DNA of 64,000 nt, from NCBI GenBank assembly GCA_016869735.1, contig VGDL01000005.1, forward strand, positions 30,010 to 94,009, written 5' to 3'. The notes beneath the pieces were generated by a model, which saw only the letters and a list, made by a program, of their open reading frames with translations, made no database searches and was not told where the DNA came from. The stretch's first letter is position 1; each line of letters starts with the position of its first letter. This DNA comes from Alphaproteobacteria bacterium. Its GTDB lineage: Bacteria > Pseudomonadota > Alphaproteobacteria > Acetobacterales > Acetobacteraceae. This document shows, one piece after another, positions 1 through 9,347 of this stretch. Position numbers and translations under genes: made by a program.

Positions 1-980
1 TCACCACGCAATCGGGCATTACCGGCAAGGGCTATCTGCATTTGCTGAACCTACCCTTGCAACGCACCATCGGCGCCTGCATCGCGGAAGCCATGGCACC
101 GCGCATCATCGGGCGCGATGCCTCGGCCATTGAAGCGATCTGGCGCGACTTGTGGCGCACAACACTGACCGGCGGGCGCGGCGGGGTTGCGATGATGGCG
201 CAATCGGCGATTGACATCGCGCTTTGGGATATTCTGGGCAAGGCAGCTGGCTTGCCCTTGCATCGGCTTTGGGGGCATTACCGTTCCGAAATCCCGATCT
301 ATGGCAGCGGCTGTTTTCGCGGCGCGCGCGGTGATGGCATGATCGCGAAAGCCAAGCATTACATCGAATAAGGCTACCGTGCCATCAAGATGCAGGTCGC
401 GCATATTGGTGATCTCAACACCGATCTTGATAATGTTCGGCGCATGCGTGAAGCGGTCGGCCCAGATATTGATATCATGATTGATGTGAATATGGGCTGG
501 AGTGCGGATATCGCCATCACCATGGGCCGCAAATTCGAAGAATATGATATCTACTGGCTGGAAGAACCCGTGCTGGCCGATGATTACGCCGGCTACCTCC
601 GCTGCGCCGAAGCGCTTGATATGCGCGTGGTGGGTGGGGAGACGCATTTTGGCCGCGCCGATCTGAAGCCCTTCCTCGAAAATCCGCGCCTGCCCATTCT
701 GCAACCTGACCCGATGCGGGGTGGCCTCACGGAACTCCGCAAAATCGCGACGGTAGCCGATACCTGGGGCATCACCATCGCGCCGCATCTATTCCCGGAA
801 TTGAATGTGCATCTGCTGGCGAGCATCCCGAATGGCATTTGGGCGGAACAGATGGGGCTATTGGATGATGTCTTCATCAGCCTGCCAAAAATCGCCAAGG
901 GCATGATCACGGCACAGGAAACGCCGGGGCATGGTCTGGCCTTCAAGCCGGAAGTGCTGAAGGATTTTGTGTTGAAGTAA
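1..980 (+). pseudogene. Enolase-superfamily (mandelate racemase / muconate lactonizing type) protein, 5' end off-window, in-frame stop
   Basis: Members abstract an alpha proton from a carboxylate substrate with Mg2+ help, usually in sugar-acid or aromatic-acid catabolism. The frame is open from the first bases of the window, so the N-terminus lies outside. Metal-ligand motifs are in order: IMIDVN (Asp), WLEEPV (Glu), VGGETH (Glu), then the general-base region IAPHLFPE (His). A TAA at 369-371 interrupts the frame; reading through it gives KHYIE-stop-GYRAIKMQV, a normal family sequence in which the stop stands where Glu is usual (one base, GAA to TAA). The half after the stop keeps all metal ligands but lacks the N-terminal capping domain, so neither part should be active alone. 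It ends 3 bp before the dnaE2 stop (convergent). Either a recent nonsense mutation or a base-call error. Confidence 0.8.
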
Positions 981-983
981 CGA

Positions 984-3900
984 TTATCTGAAATCCCGGC
1001 TCGCGGGCAGCTTGGCCTGCGGCGGGCGGCGATCATCCTGCGGGCGGCGGATTTCATCGGCGCGGCCAAGCGCGGCAGCGGCCCAATCGCTGCCCGCTTC
1101 GCGCAACAACCCTTCCAGCAGATCGGAACGATCCACCAACCGGCGCGCAATCACATGGATGATCGGCACTTCGGCGTGGCGATCCTCTCGTTCCACCCGG
1201 CCTTCCACTTGCAATAGCCGCGCGCCACGCAAGGCACGCCGATCACGGGCAGCGATATCGGTATAGACCACCAGATTGGCGGTGCCGTGCTCATCTTCGA
1301 TGGTGATGAAAATCACGCCCTTGGCGGAACCGGGGCGCTGGCGCATCAGCACCAAGCCCGCCAGACGTAGCAAGCGACCTGATGGCCATGACTGCAAATC
1401 GCGCGTGTCGCGCAGCCCTTCGGCGCGGAGTTGCGCGCGCAGCAGCGCCAAGGGATGCCGCCCAAGCGTCAGGCCAAGCGCCGCGTAATCATGCACAATA
1501 TGCTCGCCCTCATGTTCCATCGGCAGCACGGGTTTTGCTTCCGGCAGGATGGGTGTTTCCTCTGCCAGGGCAGCATCCACGCCATCGCGCGGGGCGAATA
1601 GCGGCAAGTCGCGCGGCGTGCCCCGCGCACCGCGCGCGGCCCAGGCGGCATCGCGGCGGAGTACGCCGGGAAAGGCATTGGCGGCGGCGAGTGCGCTCAA
1701 GGCGCCTTGAGAAAGTCCGGCACGCCAGGCCAAATCCTCCACACTCACGAAGGGTGCGCCATTGCGCGCGGCGCGGGCGGCAAGCAAAGCCTCCGCTTCC
1801 CGTTGCGCCAGCCCTGCCACCAAACGCAACCCCAAGCGCAGCGCCAGGCCACCCGCGCTTTCGGGCGCTTCTTCCAGGCTGCTATCCCAATCGCTGGCAT
1901 TCACATCCACCGCACGCACAATCACGCCATGGTCCCGTGCATCGCGCGCGATTTGCGCCGGCGCGTAAAACCCCATGGGCTGGCTGTTCAGCAGCGCGCA
2001 GGCAAAAGCCGCCGGGTGGTGGCATTTCAACCAGGCCGAGGCATAGACCAGATGCGCGAAGCTTGCCGCATGGCTTTCAGGAAAACCATAGCTGCCAAAG
2101 CCTTCGATTTGCGCAAAAACGCGTTCCGCCAATTCCTGCGCGTAACCGCGGCGTGTCATGCCGGCCACCAGCTTGTCCTTATGGCGCGTGACCAGCCCCT
2201 GTTGGCGAAAAGTTGCCATGGCGCGGCGCAATTGATCGGCTTCTTCGGGCGTGAAGCCAGCGGCGACAATCGCAAGCCGCATCGCCTGTTCCTGAAATAG
2301 CGGCACGCCAAGCGTGCGCCCCAAAACTTGTTGCAATTCATCAGGTGGGCCAAAGGCAGGATCAGGCGCGGGGTAGTCCACCGCTTCCAAGCCCTGACGC
2401 CGGCGCAAATAAGGATGCACCATATCGCCCTGAATGGGGCCTGGGCGCACAATCGCCACCTGCACCACCAGATCATAAAAGGCGCGCGGTTTCAGGCGTG
2501 GCAGCATATTCATCTGCGCGCGGCTTTCCACCTGAAACACGCCAACGGAATCCGCGCGCCGCAACATGGCATAGGTTTCCGCGCAATCGCGCGGCAGGTT
2601 TTCCAAAGCCAGCGCCAGGCGCCGATGCTGCCCCAGCAAATCAAAACTGCGCCTGAGGCAGGACAGCATGCCAAGCCCCAGCACATCCACCTTCATGATG
2701 CCGAGTGCATCAATATCATCCTTGTCCCATTCCAAAACGGTGCGGTCTTCCATCGCCGCCTGCGTCACCACCGCCAATTCCGTAAGCTTGCCGCGTGTGA
2801 TGACAAAGCCACCGACATGGGTCGCGGTATGGCGCGGGAAATCCTGCAATTCCTCAGCCAATTCCAGCGTCATCGCCAAGCGCGGATCGCTAATGTCAAA
2901 GCCCTCATCCGCGGCCAATTCTGCAAGGCTCATCTCCCGCCCCGGTCCCCAGCCGGCCTTGGCGAGGCGCGCGGTGATATCCTCGCTCAATCCCATCGCC
3001 TTACCCACTTCGCGAATGGCGCTGCGCGGGCGATAGCGGATCAGGGTCGCGCAAATCGCCGCGCGGTCGCGGCCATAGCGTTCGTAAAGATGCTGGATCA
3101 CCTCCTCTCGCCGGTCATGTTCGAAATCAATGTCTATGTCGGGTGGTTCGCCGCGGCTGGCGGAGACAAAACGTTCAAACAGCAGATCATGTTTTTCGGG
3201 ATCAACGGCGGTGATGCCCAGCACATAGCAAACCGTGGAATTCGCCGCCGAACCGCGCCCCTGGCATAATATGCCGCGCGCGCGGGCGAAGCGAATAATC
3301 TCATGCACTGTCAGAAAATAAGGCGCATAGCCAAGATCATTGATCAGCTTCATTTCATGCGCGATGCGCGTGGTGATGGCATCCGGCACCTGCACCGGCC
3401 AACGCGCCGCGACAGCTTCGGCCACACGCGCTTCCAGGCTTTGCTGCGCAGTAAGGCCCGGGTCCAGCACCTCATCCGGGTATTCGTAACGCAAGTGATC
3501 AAGCGAAAAGCCGCGCGTTGTCGCCAGCACATCCAGGCTGGCCTGCAAGGCATCCGGGTAGCGCGCGAAAAGCCGTGCCATTTCGGCCGGTGATTTCAAA
3601 TGGCGTTCGGCATTGGGTTCTGCCGCCTGGCCCAAGGCTTCCACGGTGCAGCGCAGGCGAATGGCGCTCAGCACATCCGCCAAGCGCCGGCGCGATGGCA
3701 CATGATAACGGATATTGTTGGTGGCGAGCAGTCGCGCACCACTTGCTTCCGCCAAAGCCGCGTGGCGCGCAAGCAGCGCCGCATCATCACCCAATAAGGG
3801 GCAGGCGACCGCGATCAATGGCGGCAAGGCAAGGCGCAACCCGCCCAAGCGGCGCAAGGCGGCGGGCGCCACAGGCGGGATGGCGGCCAGCGCCATGCCC

Positions 3901-4256
3901 TCGGCCGCGTCGCACAGCATGGCGAAATCCAGCCGACATGCGCCCTTGGGCGCAGCCATGCGCCCGGCAGAGAGCAAGGCGGTCAGCCTTCCATAAGCAG
4001 CGCGATCAGCGGGCCAGACCAGCCATTCCGCGCCATCTTCCAGCCGCAGCCGGCAGCCCGGCGCGAAGGTGAGCCCCGCCGCCTTGGCCGCGCCATGCGC
4101 GCGCACCACGCCGGCGAGCCCATTGGTATCGCAAAGCCCGAACCCCGCATGGCCCAGCGCGGCTGCCTGTTCCACCAATTCCTCGGGGTGCGAGGCGCCG
4201 TCCAGAAAAGAAAAATTGGATCGCGCCGCCACTTCCGCATAGGCAGGCGCTTTCAT
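984..4256 (-). CDS. dnaE2: Error-prone DNA polymerase DnaE2
   Basis: Alternative C-family polymerase alpha subunit that performs SOS-induced translesion synthesis with ImuA and ImuB. 1090 aa, the usual DnaE2 length (about 1050-1100, shorter than replicative DnaE1). N-terminal PHP domain (residues about 4-215, with FSFLDGASHPEEL near the start), polymerase domain with catalytic PPDIDIDFEHDR near residues 371-382 and CQGRGSAANS at about 331-340, C-terminal OB fold. The start is placed at the ATG at 4256 because it overlaps the imuB stop (ATGA) and gives the family N-terminus MKAPAYAEV; a longer reading to 4298 would add 14 unrelated residues. Last gene of a three-gene operon that has a LexA box at its head, so it should be DNA-damage inducible. 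Confidence 0.96.
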   Translation of the reverse strand: MKAPAYAEVAARSNFSFLDGASHPEELVEQAAALGHAGFGLCDTNGLAGVVRAHGAAKAAGLTFAPGCRLRLEDGAEWLVWPADRAAYGRLTALLSAGRMAAPKGACRLDFAMLCDAAEGMALAAIPPVAPAALRRLGGLRLALPPLIAVACPLLGDDAALLARHAALAEASGARLLATNNIRYHVPSRRRLADVLSAIRLRCTVEALGQAAEPNAERHLKSPAEMARLFARYPDALQASLDVLATTRGFSLDHLRYEYPDEVLDPGLTAQQSLEARVAEAVAARWPVQVPDAITTRIAHEMKLINDLGYAPYFLTVHEIIRFARARGILCQGRGSAANSTVCYVLGITAVDPEKHDLLFERFVSASRGEPPDIDIDFEHDRREEVIQHLYERYGRDRAAICATLIRYRPRSAIREVGKAMGLSEDITARLAKAGWGPGREMSLAELAADEGFDISDPRLAMTLELAEELQDFPRHTATHVGGFVITRGKLTELAVVTQAAMEDRTVLEWDKDDIDALGIMKVDVLGLGMLSCLRRSFDLLGQHRRLALALENLPRDCAETYAMLRRADSVGVFQVESRAQMNMLPRLKPRAFYDLVVQVAIVRPGPIQGDMVHPYLRRRQGLEAVDYPAPDPAFGPPDELQQVLGRTLGVPLFQEQAMRLAIVAAGFTPEEADQLRRAMATFRQQGLVTRHKDKLVAGMTRRGYAQELAERVFAQIEGFGSYGFPESHAASFAHLVYASAWLKCHHPAAFACALLNSQPMGFYAPAQIARDARDHGVIVRAVDVNASDWDSSLEEAPESAGGLALRLGLRLVAGLAQREAEALLAARAARNGAPFVSVEDLAWRAGLSQGALSALAAANAFPGVLRRDAAWAARGARGTPRDLPLFAPRDGVDAALAEETPILPEAKPVLPMEHEGEHIVHDYAALGLTLGRHPLALLRAQLRAEGLRDTRDLQSWPSGRLLRLAGLVLMRQRPGSAKGVIFITIEDEHGTANLVVYTDIAARDRRALRGARLLQVEGRVEREDRHAEVPIIHVIARRLVDRSDLLEGLLREAGSDWAAAALGRADEIRRPQDDRRPPQAKLPASRDFR

Positions 4257-5743
4257 GGCAAATCGCCCTGCACCACCCAGCGCCCATCGGCATGACAAAG
4301 CCAGAGCCTTTCACCGGAAGCGAGTTGCACGCGGTGATAATCCCGCGCCGGCGGCAGCGCGCCGCCATGCCACCATTCCGCTTCCAGCCGTAGCGGACCT
4401 TCGGCGCGGGTCAGCGCGTAATGCCGCCCGCGCCAGCGGAGCGCAGCGGGCGCGCCTTCGGCAAAGGCGGTGACCTGCACCGCTTCCGGCCGGCGGCGCA
4501 GCAGCACCGGCGCGGCGCGGGCACCCCAGCCGGGCGGGGTGGGGCTGGGTGCCTCATGCGGGGCGGCGGCGCGCCATTGCCGCTCTGGCCAATGGCTCGG
4601 CAGCGGTGCAGGGCGGGCCAGGCGCAGCCTTTGGCCGAGGCGATCCAGCAGCTGCGCCAAAACCCCATCCGGGCGCGGCGCGGCGCCCATGGGCAGGGCG
4701 CCCTGCCCTTCCGCACCCATCGGGTCGGTCGCCAGGGCGTGCAGGGTGAAACGCTCAAAGCCGAGTTCCGGCGCCAGGCTGGTGAGCGGTTCGGCGAAAA
4801 GCCGCGCCAGATGGGCAGGATCGCGGTTGGGCGCGCCGGTGCCGATCATCAGGCGCTGTTCGGTGCCATCCACGCGCCAGGCGGTCAGACACAACCGCCT
4901 TGCGCCAAGCCCGGCGCGGGAAAGCCGCGCGCAAAGCGCTGCCAGCAGCCGATCTAGCAAGGCGGCAATCGCCTCGGCGGTCAGGATCGGTTCCGGCAAG
5001 GCGCGGGTCACCGCCAGATCGGGCGGCGCGGCGATGGGGGTGATGGGCGGCGCGCGGCGGCCCGTGGCGGCATCCAAAGCATCCAGCAAGGGCGCGCCAA
5101 AGCGCCGGGCGAGCGGTGCGCGGGGCTGGCGCAGCACATCGCCAATGACGCGCAGCCCAAGCCGGGCGAGGTCTTCCAGCATGGCGCCCGGCAGGCGAAG
5201 CGCGGGGCCAAGTGGCAGGGGCGCCACGGCTTTTTCTTCTGCCCCTGGCTGGATGATCGGCGCATCACGCCGCACCCGCGCGAGCGCCATGGCGGAGGCC
5301 GCCGCGCTGGCTATGGCGCCTTGGGCAGAAAGCCCTGTCTTGGCCAATGCGCTGATCAGGCTTGCCAGCAAGGGCGCCTCACCGCCGAACAGATGATCGC
5401 AGCCGGTGATATCCAGCAGCAGCCCATCGGGGGGCAGGGCAGCGCTGATCGGGGTGAAGCGCTGCGCCCAAAGCGCCAAGTCTCGCAAGCCTGCGGCGCT
5501 GGCTTCCGGCTGGGCGGGCAAAACCTGCAATTCAGGCAGCAGGGCCTCGGCATCGGCCAATGCCTGGCCTGGCTCCAGCCCCGCCGCCGCGGCGTGATGA
5601 TCCAAAGCCGCCAAAAGGCGCCGCGCGCCCTGCCGCGCCCAAAGCGCCAAGGGTTGATCCGCCGGCAGATCGGGGCGGGCCTGGCGCAAATGCTCCGCCG
5701 CCCAGAAGGGCAGATGGACAGCAAGGTAGCGTCGGCCCTTCAT
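4253..5743 (-). CDS. imuB: ImuB, catalytically inactive Y-family polymerase homologue
   Basis: Adaptor of the ImuA-ImuB-DnaE2 mutasome; in characterised systems it links DnaE2 to the beta clamp and does not polymerise. 496 aa. The N-terminus RRYLAVHLPFWAAEHL has Y-family palm topology, but the position of the first catalytic Asp is occupied by His/Leu, as in other ImuB proteins. GLLLDITGCDHLFGGE near residues 115-130 is the hallmark of the family. A little-finger region and a Pro/Arg-rich C-terminal part follow. The start at 5743 is chosen because its ATG overlaps the imuA stop (ATGA), and upstream residues in the longer frame do not fit the family. Four-base overlaps on both sides indicate translational coupling. 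Confidence 0.93.
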   Translation of the reverse strand: MKGRRYLAVHLPFWAAEHLRQARPDLPADQPLALWARQGARRLLAALDHHAAAAGLEPGQALADAEALLPELQVLPAQPEASAAGLRDLALWAQRFTPISAALPPDGLLLDITGCDHLFGGEAPLLASLISALAKTGLSAQGAIASAAASAMALARVRRDAPIIQPGAEEKAVAPLPLGPALRLPGAMLEDLARLGLRVIGDVLRQPRAPLARRFGAPLLDALDAATGRRAPPITPIAAPPDLAVTRALPEPILTAEAIAALLDRLLAALCARLSRAGLGARRLCLTAWRVDGTEQRLMIGTGAPNRDPAHLARLFAEPLTSLAPELGFERFTLHALATDPMGAEGQGALPMGAAPRPDGVLAQLLDRLGQRLRLARPAPLPSHWPERQWRAAAPHEAPSPTPPGWGARAAPVLLRRRPEAVQVTAFAEGAPAALRWRGRHYALTRAEGPLRLEAEWWHGGALPPARDYHRVQLASGERLWLCHADGRWVVQGDLP

Positions 5744-6429
5744 CCGCCACCCGCTTCCAGATGCAGCGTATTGGTGGCGGCGTTGAAAGCCACCTGCCAC
5801 GGCCCCGCCGGCGCACCGCCGCGCTGGCGAAGCAAGCTCAGGCGCCAGCGCGGCGCATCGGCGCTGGCAAGGGGCGCGATATGCCAGCGCGTGCGCGCGG
5901 CAGAAGCACCGGCGGCGCCTTCCGGGCGGAGCAGCAGGCCGAAAACACCGCCGGCCTCGGCGGCCAGATGCAGGCGGCGCGTTGCGGTCAGATCAAGCCC
6001 CTGCCCGCTGCCGGCCATCAGCACGGCGGCGCCCAAAGCGGGGCAGCGCAGGGCTTCTTCCATGGCCCAGAGTGCTTCCGGCCAGCGCGCTGCCCGCGCC
6101 AGGATCAGCTTGTCCGGCGCCAGGCCAAAAGGCAGCAGACCGGGCGGCCAGACAAGATTCGATTCCTGTTCGGTTGCAATCCACAGCACCTGCCCGCCGC
6201 AGCGCGCCAGCAAAATGGCGGCAAAAGCCACGCCAGATCCGGGGCTTGCGGCGCAAACTTCATGTAACGCGCCACGTGCGAGGCCGGCACCGATCAAGCT
6301 GGTATCAGCAAAAACCGGAATGGGCGCGCTGGCAGCACCCCCAGGGGCGCGGGTAGTCAGCCCTGCCAGGGTATCGCGCAGCCGGGCCAGGGCAGCGCTG
6401 CGGGGTGGAGAGGGGGTGTCGGCAGTCAT
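5740..6429 (-). CDS. imuA: ImuA, RecA/SulA-like mutasome protein
   Basis: First gene of the SOS mutagenesis cassette. 229 aa, normal for alphaproteobacterial ImuA. It has the RecA-like core but a degenerate P-loop (SPGSGVAFAAILLA), then VLWIATEQES and later strands ending LHLEAGGG. The family interacts with RecA and ImuB during damage-induced mutagenesis. Start ATG at 6429 lies 22 bp from the LexA box at 6451-6465, so LexA would cover the promoter. The operon order imuA-imuB-dnaE2 is the standard one; no lexA gene lies in the window. Confidence 0.9.
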   Translation of the reverse strand: MTADTPSPPRSAALARLRDTLAGLTTRAPGGAASAPIPVFADTSLIGAGLARGALHEVCAASPGSGVAFAAILLARCGGQVLWIATEQESNLVWPPGLLPFGLAPDKLILARAARWPEALWAMEEALRCPALGAAVLMAGSGQGLDLTATRRLHLAAEAGGVFGLLLRPEGAAGASAARTRWHIAPLASADAPRWRLSLLRQRGGAPAGPWQVAFNAATNTLHLEAGGG

Positions 6430-6450
6430 GGGAAAGAAAGCTTATCAAAA

Positions 6451-6465
6451 GAACAAAATAAGAAC
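6451..6465 (-). promoter_or_regulatory. LexA (SOS) box upstream of imuA
   Basis: The plus strand reads GAAC, 7 bases, GAAC (GTTC-N7-GTTC on the coding strand), an exact match to the direct-repeat LexA operator of Alphaproteobacteria. It sits 22 bp before the imuA start in an AT-rich patch of an otherwise GC-rich region. It predicts LexA repression and damage induction of imuA-imuB-dnaE2. The site is read directly from sequence; regulation is inferred from the known motif and operon. Confidence 0.9.
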
Positions 6466-6545
6466 AATAGACTTATCGCGGCGCCCCTGTTCCCTCCCGC
6501 CCCAGGATTTCCCATAGTGCCGTCAGAGCAAAACAGGAGGTCCCG

Positions 6546-6740
6546 ATGGCCCAACCCCTCGATAAGGCGCAATTCGATGCGCTGATGGCCCGCGCCGGGC
6601 TTGATCTGACGGAAGCCGAAAAGGAAGGCATTCGCGCCGCTTCCGCCCATACCCAGGCCGCCGCCGCGCGCGTGCGCACCCCGCGTGAGGTCTCAGTGGA
6701 ATCCGCCACCATCTTCACCCTGAAGGGGGCAGGCGCATGA
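6546..6740 (+). CDS. AtzG-like (DUF4089) small amidase partner
   Basis: 64-aa protein with a GatC-like two-helix pattern: MAQPLDKAQFDAL, then GLDLTEAEKEGI, then a variable tail. Proteins of this type (AtzG) bind and stabilise an AtzE-type amidase, as GatC does with GatA. A strong Shine-Dalgarno (AGGAGG, 6 bases before the ATG) fixes the start, and the gene overlaps the following amidase by four bases (ATGA), so the two are translationally coupled. The partnership is inferred from this layout and from the known AtzE-AtzG complex; the substrate is unknown. Confidence 0.8.
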   Translation: MAQPLDKAQFDALMARAGLDLTEAEKEGIRAASAHTQAAAARVRTPREVSVESATIFTLKGAGA

Positions 6741-8128
6741 CCAGCTTCCCCACCATTGCAAGTGCGGCGCGCGATATCGCCGCGAAGCGAATTTCCCCGG
6801 TTGAGTTGATGAAGGATCATCTGGCGCGTTCAGAAAAGCTGAACCCGGCGCTGCATGCCTTTATCCGCTTCACGCCAGAGGTCGCACTGGAACAGGCACA
6901 AGCAGCAGAAGCGCGGCAAGTCTCGGGCGCGCTGCGCGGGCCGCTTGATGGAATCCCCGTGGCGCACAAGGATATTTATGAGACGGCGGGCGTTACCACC
7001 ACGGGCCATTCGCGCGTGCTGGAACACCATGTGCCGAAGGCGGATTCTGCCGTGGTACGGCGCTGGCGCGAAGCGGGCGCGGTGATGCTGGGCAAGCTCG
7101 CCACCCATGAATTCGCCTGGGGCGGGCCTTCCTTCGATCTGCCCTGGCCGCCCGCGCGCAATCCCTGGAACACGGAATGCTTCACCGGCGGATCATCTTC
7201 CGGCACCGGTGCGGCGGTCGCTGCCGGCATGATCCTAGGCGGCACGGGGTCTGACACGGGCGGGTCCATTCGCGCCCCGGCATCGCTTTGCGGCATTGCC
7301 GGCATCAAGCCGAGCTACGGGTTATGTTCGCGCACCGGCGTGTTGCCCCTCTCCCAAAGCCTGGACACGACAGGGCCGATGGCCTGGACGGTGGAAGATT
7401 GCGCGCTGCTGCTGGATGCCATGACCGGGCATGACCCGGCCGATCCATCTTCCGCCAATCGCCCGCGGCCTGATCTGCTTTCCGGCCTTAATGGTGGGGT
7501 AAAAGGGCTACGCATTGGCGTGATCCGCCATTTCCATGAGGATGACTGCAAAGTCAGCCCCGGCATGGCAGCGGGCATCGCGCATCTGACCAGCACGCTT
7601 GCCGCGCAGGGGGCGGAAATCCGTGAGGTGAAGCTCCCGCCGATGGCAGATTTCAACGCCGCCGGCTGGCTGATCCTGGCCGCTGATGCCTATGCGGTGC
7701 ATGATAGTTGGATGCGCGAAAAATACCGCGCCTATGGGGAGTTTCTGCGCGAAAGGCTGGCACTGGCTTCGACCATTACCTCGGCCGATTACATCCAGGC
7801 GCAGCGCCGCCGGCGTGAATTGTGCGAAGCCGTTGCCGCCGCCATGCGCGATTGCGATCTGCTGGTGACCGCAGCGCAACCAGGTGAAGCGCGGCCCATT
7901 CATCAAATGACGAAATGGGCGTCTTTTGAGGTGCCAACTTTCACCATGCCCTTCAATGTCACCGGCCAGCCGGCGCTGACCGTTTGCACCGGCTTTGGTG
8001 CGGGCGGCATGCCGGTGGGCGCGCAGATTGTGGGGCGGCCATTTGAGGATGCAACCGTGCTCCGCGCCGGCCAGGCTTATGAATTGGCGGCGGGGTGGCG
8101 CGCGAAGCGGCCCGCGATGGCGGCGTAA
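6737..8128 (+). CDS. Amidase-signature hydrolase, AtzE-like
   Basis: 463 aa amidase-signature enzyme that hydrolyses a C-N amide bond. The Ser-cisSer-Lys triad is visible: Lys78 in PVAHKDIYET, the cis-Ser in GGSSSGTGAA (about residue 153) and the nucleophile Ser177 in GSDTGGSIRAP. The C-terminal half has the usual amidase architecture. Its coupling to a DUF4089/AtzG gene points to the AtzE branch (1-carboxybiuret hydrolase and relatives) rather than to GatA of the tRNA amidotransferase. No biuret or triazine genes surround it, so the substrate is left open. It converges on ada with 31 bp between the stops. Confidence 0.85.
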   Translation: MTSFPTIASAARDIAAKRISPVELMKDHLARSEKLNPALHAFIRFTPEVALEQAQAAEARQVSGALRGPLDGIPVAHKDIYETAGVTTTGHSRVLEHHVPKADSAVVRRWREAGAVMLGKLATHEFAWGGPSFDLPWPPARNPWNTECFTGGSSSGTGAAVAAGMILGGTGSDTGGSIRAPASLCGIAGIKPSYGLCSRTGVLPLSQSLDTTGPMAWTVEDCALLLDAMTGHDPADPSSANRPRPDLLSGLNGGVKGLRIGVIRHFHEDDCKVSPGMAAGIAHLTSTLAAQGAEIREVKLPPMADFNAAGWLILAADAYAVHDSWMREKYRAYGEFLRERLALASTITSADYIQAQRRRRELCEAVAAAMRDCDLLVTAAQPGEARPIHQMTKWASFEVPTFTMPFNVTGQPALTVCTGFGAGGMPVGAQIVGRPFEDATVLRAGQAYELAAGWRAKRPAMAA

Positions 8129-8142
8129 TGCCAAGGGCGATC

Positions 8143-8172
8143 AAGGGCGCGCGAGAGTGTCACGCGCCCCTT
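8143..8172. terminator. GC-rich hairpin between convergent amidase and ada
   Basis: AAGGGCGCG (8143-8151) pairs with CGCGCCCCTT (8163-8172) with one bulged base and an 11-base loop. Only three T follow, so it is a weak intrinsic terminator at best. Position between two convergent genes is the main support. Confidence 0.4.
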
Positions 8173-9218
8173 TCGCCCGCCAATAGCGCGCGCTTGCGCC
8201 CAACACCCCAGCGATAGCCGGTCACGTCACCATCCTTGCCAATCACGCGGTGGCAGGGCACGGCGAGTGAGACCGGGTTTTGCGCGCAAGCCCGCGCCAC
8301 CGCGCGGGTTGCTTTCGGCTCCCCCATCGCGGCGGCGAGCGCGCTGTAGGTCGTGGTGCTTCCAAGCGGAATGCCGCGCAAAGCTTCCCAAACGCGGCGC
8401 TGAAAAATCGTGCCGCGCAAATCCAAGGGTAGGTCAAAGGCAGCGCGTGGTTCAGCGATGAAGGCGATGGCGCGTTTGGCGAATTCGCTGATCTCTGCTG
8501 GCGCGGCTTCAATCCGCGCCTTTGGAAACCGTGCGCGCAAATCGCCTTCCAGCGCATCGCGGGTTTCGCCAAAACCAAGAAAGCACACGCCCTGATCGGT
8601 CGCACCAAGCAACAGGGGGCCGAAGGCGCTTTCTGCCCAGGCCATGCGAATGACCTCTCCGGCGCCGCCACGCCGCGCGCTGCCAGGGCGCATGCCCAAA
8701 TGCCGCGCGGTGTTTTCATAAACGCGGCTTTCACTGCCGAATCCTGCGCCTGCCACCGCTTCGGCCACCCGCGCGCCTTCGGCCAATGCGGCTGACAGGC
8801 GCTTGCCGCGCACGCCTTCCGCATAGGAACGCGGCGTGACGCCGGTGATGTCCCGAAACATCCGCTGAAAGTAATGCGGCGCATAACCGGCACGCGCGGC
8901 GAGGCTTGCGAGCGACGGCATGGCTTCAGATGTTTCGATCATGGCGCAGGCGGCGCGCACCGCTTCCGCTTGCAAACGTGCGCGATCACCGCGCGGGTCG
9001 CAGCGCTTGCAGGGGCGAAAGCCGGCATCCTCGGCCGCCGTGCTATCGGCAAAGAAACGCGTGTGGCGCCGCAGTGGCGGTGGTGATGGGCAGCCGGGGC
9101 GGCAATAGATCCCTTGGCTGGTCACGGCATACAGAAAAGCGCCACAGGCCGGCGACGCATTGCGCGCCAGCACGGCGGCAAAGCGGGCATCATCAAGATT
9201 TTCTGATGTGTCATTCAT
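8160..9218 (-). CDS. ada: Ada: bifunctional DNA alkylation-repair methyltransferase and AraC-type regulator
   Basis: Repairs methylphosphotriesters with the N-terminal zinc domain and O6-methylguanine with the C-terminal domain, and activates alkylation-response genes. 352 aa, same as E. coli Ada. The four zinc Cys fall at 39, 43, 70 and 73 (YCRPGCPSP and GFRPCKRC), offset by one from E. coli. An AraC helix-turn-helix follows (YAPHYFQRMFRDITGVTP), then the Ogt domain with PCHRVIG. The start at 9218 is chosen because it puts the acceptor Cys at the expected place; an upstream ATG at 9254 would add 12 residues. I looked for an Ada box upstream and found only a weak partial match. Confidence 0.95.
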   Translation of the reverse strand: MNDTSENLDDARFAAVLARNASPACGAFLYAVTSQGIYCRPGCPSPPPLRRHTRFFADSTAAEDAGFRPCKRCDPRGDRARLQAEAVRAACAMIETSEAMPSLASLAARAGYAPHYFQRMFRDITGVTPRSYAEGVRGKRLSAALAEGARVAEAVAGAGFGSESRVYENTARHLGMRPGSARRGGAGEVIRMAWAESAFGPLLLGATDQGVCFLGFGETRDALEGDLRARFPKARIEAAPAEISEFAKRAIAFIAEPRAAFDLPLDLRGTIFQRRVWEALRGIPLGSTTTYSALAAAMGEPKATRAVARACAQNPVSLAVPCHRVIGKDGDVTGYRWGVGRKRALLAGERGA

Positions 9219-9347
9219 GGGCGTATCTTCGGTCACGCAGGAAACCCGCGCCATCCGCTTTTTGCGTTCACTTGTTTCCTCTCCGGGCGCTCGTCCGCCT
9301 TTGGCGGCCGCAAGAGGCCCAATCTTTTACGGAAACCGCTTTACGCA

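Noticed and set aside
4257..4298. Longer dnaE2 start
   Set aside because: Overlaps imuB by more than the usual four bases and lacks family similarity.
9219..9290. Ada box upstream of ada
   Set aside because: Only a six-base AAAGCG match; insufficient.
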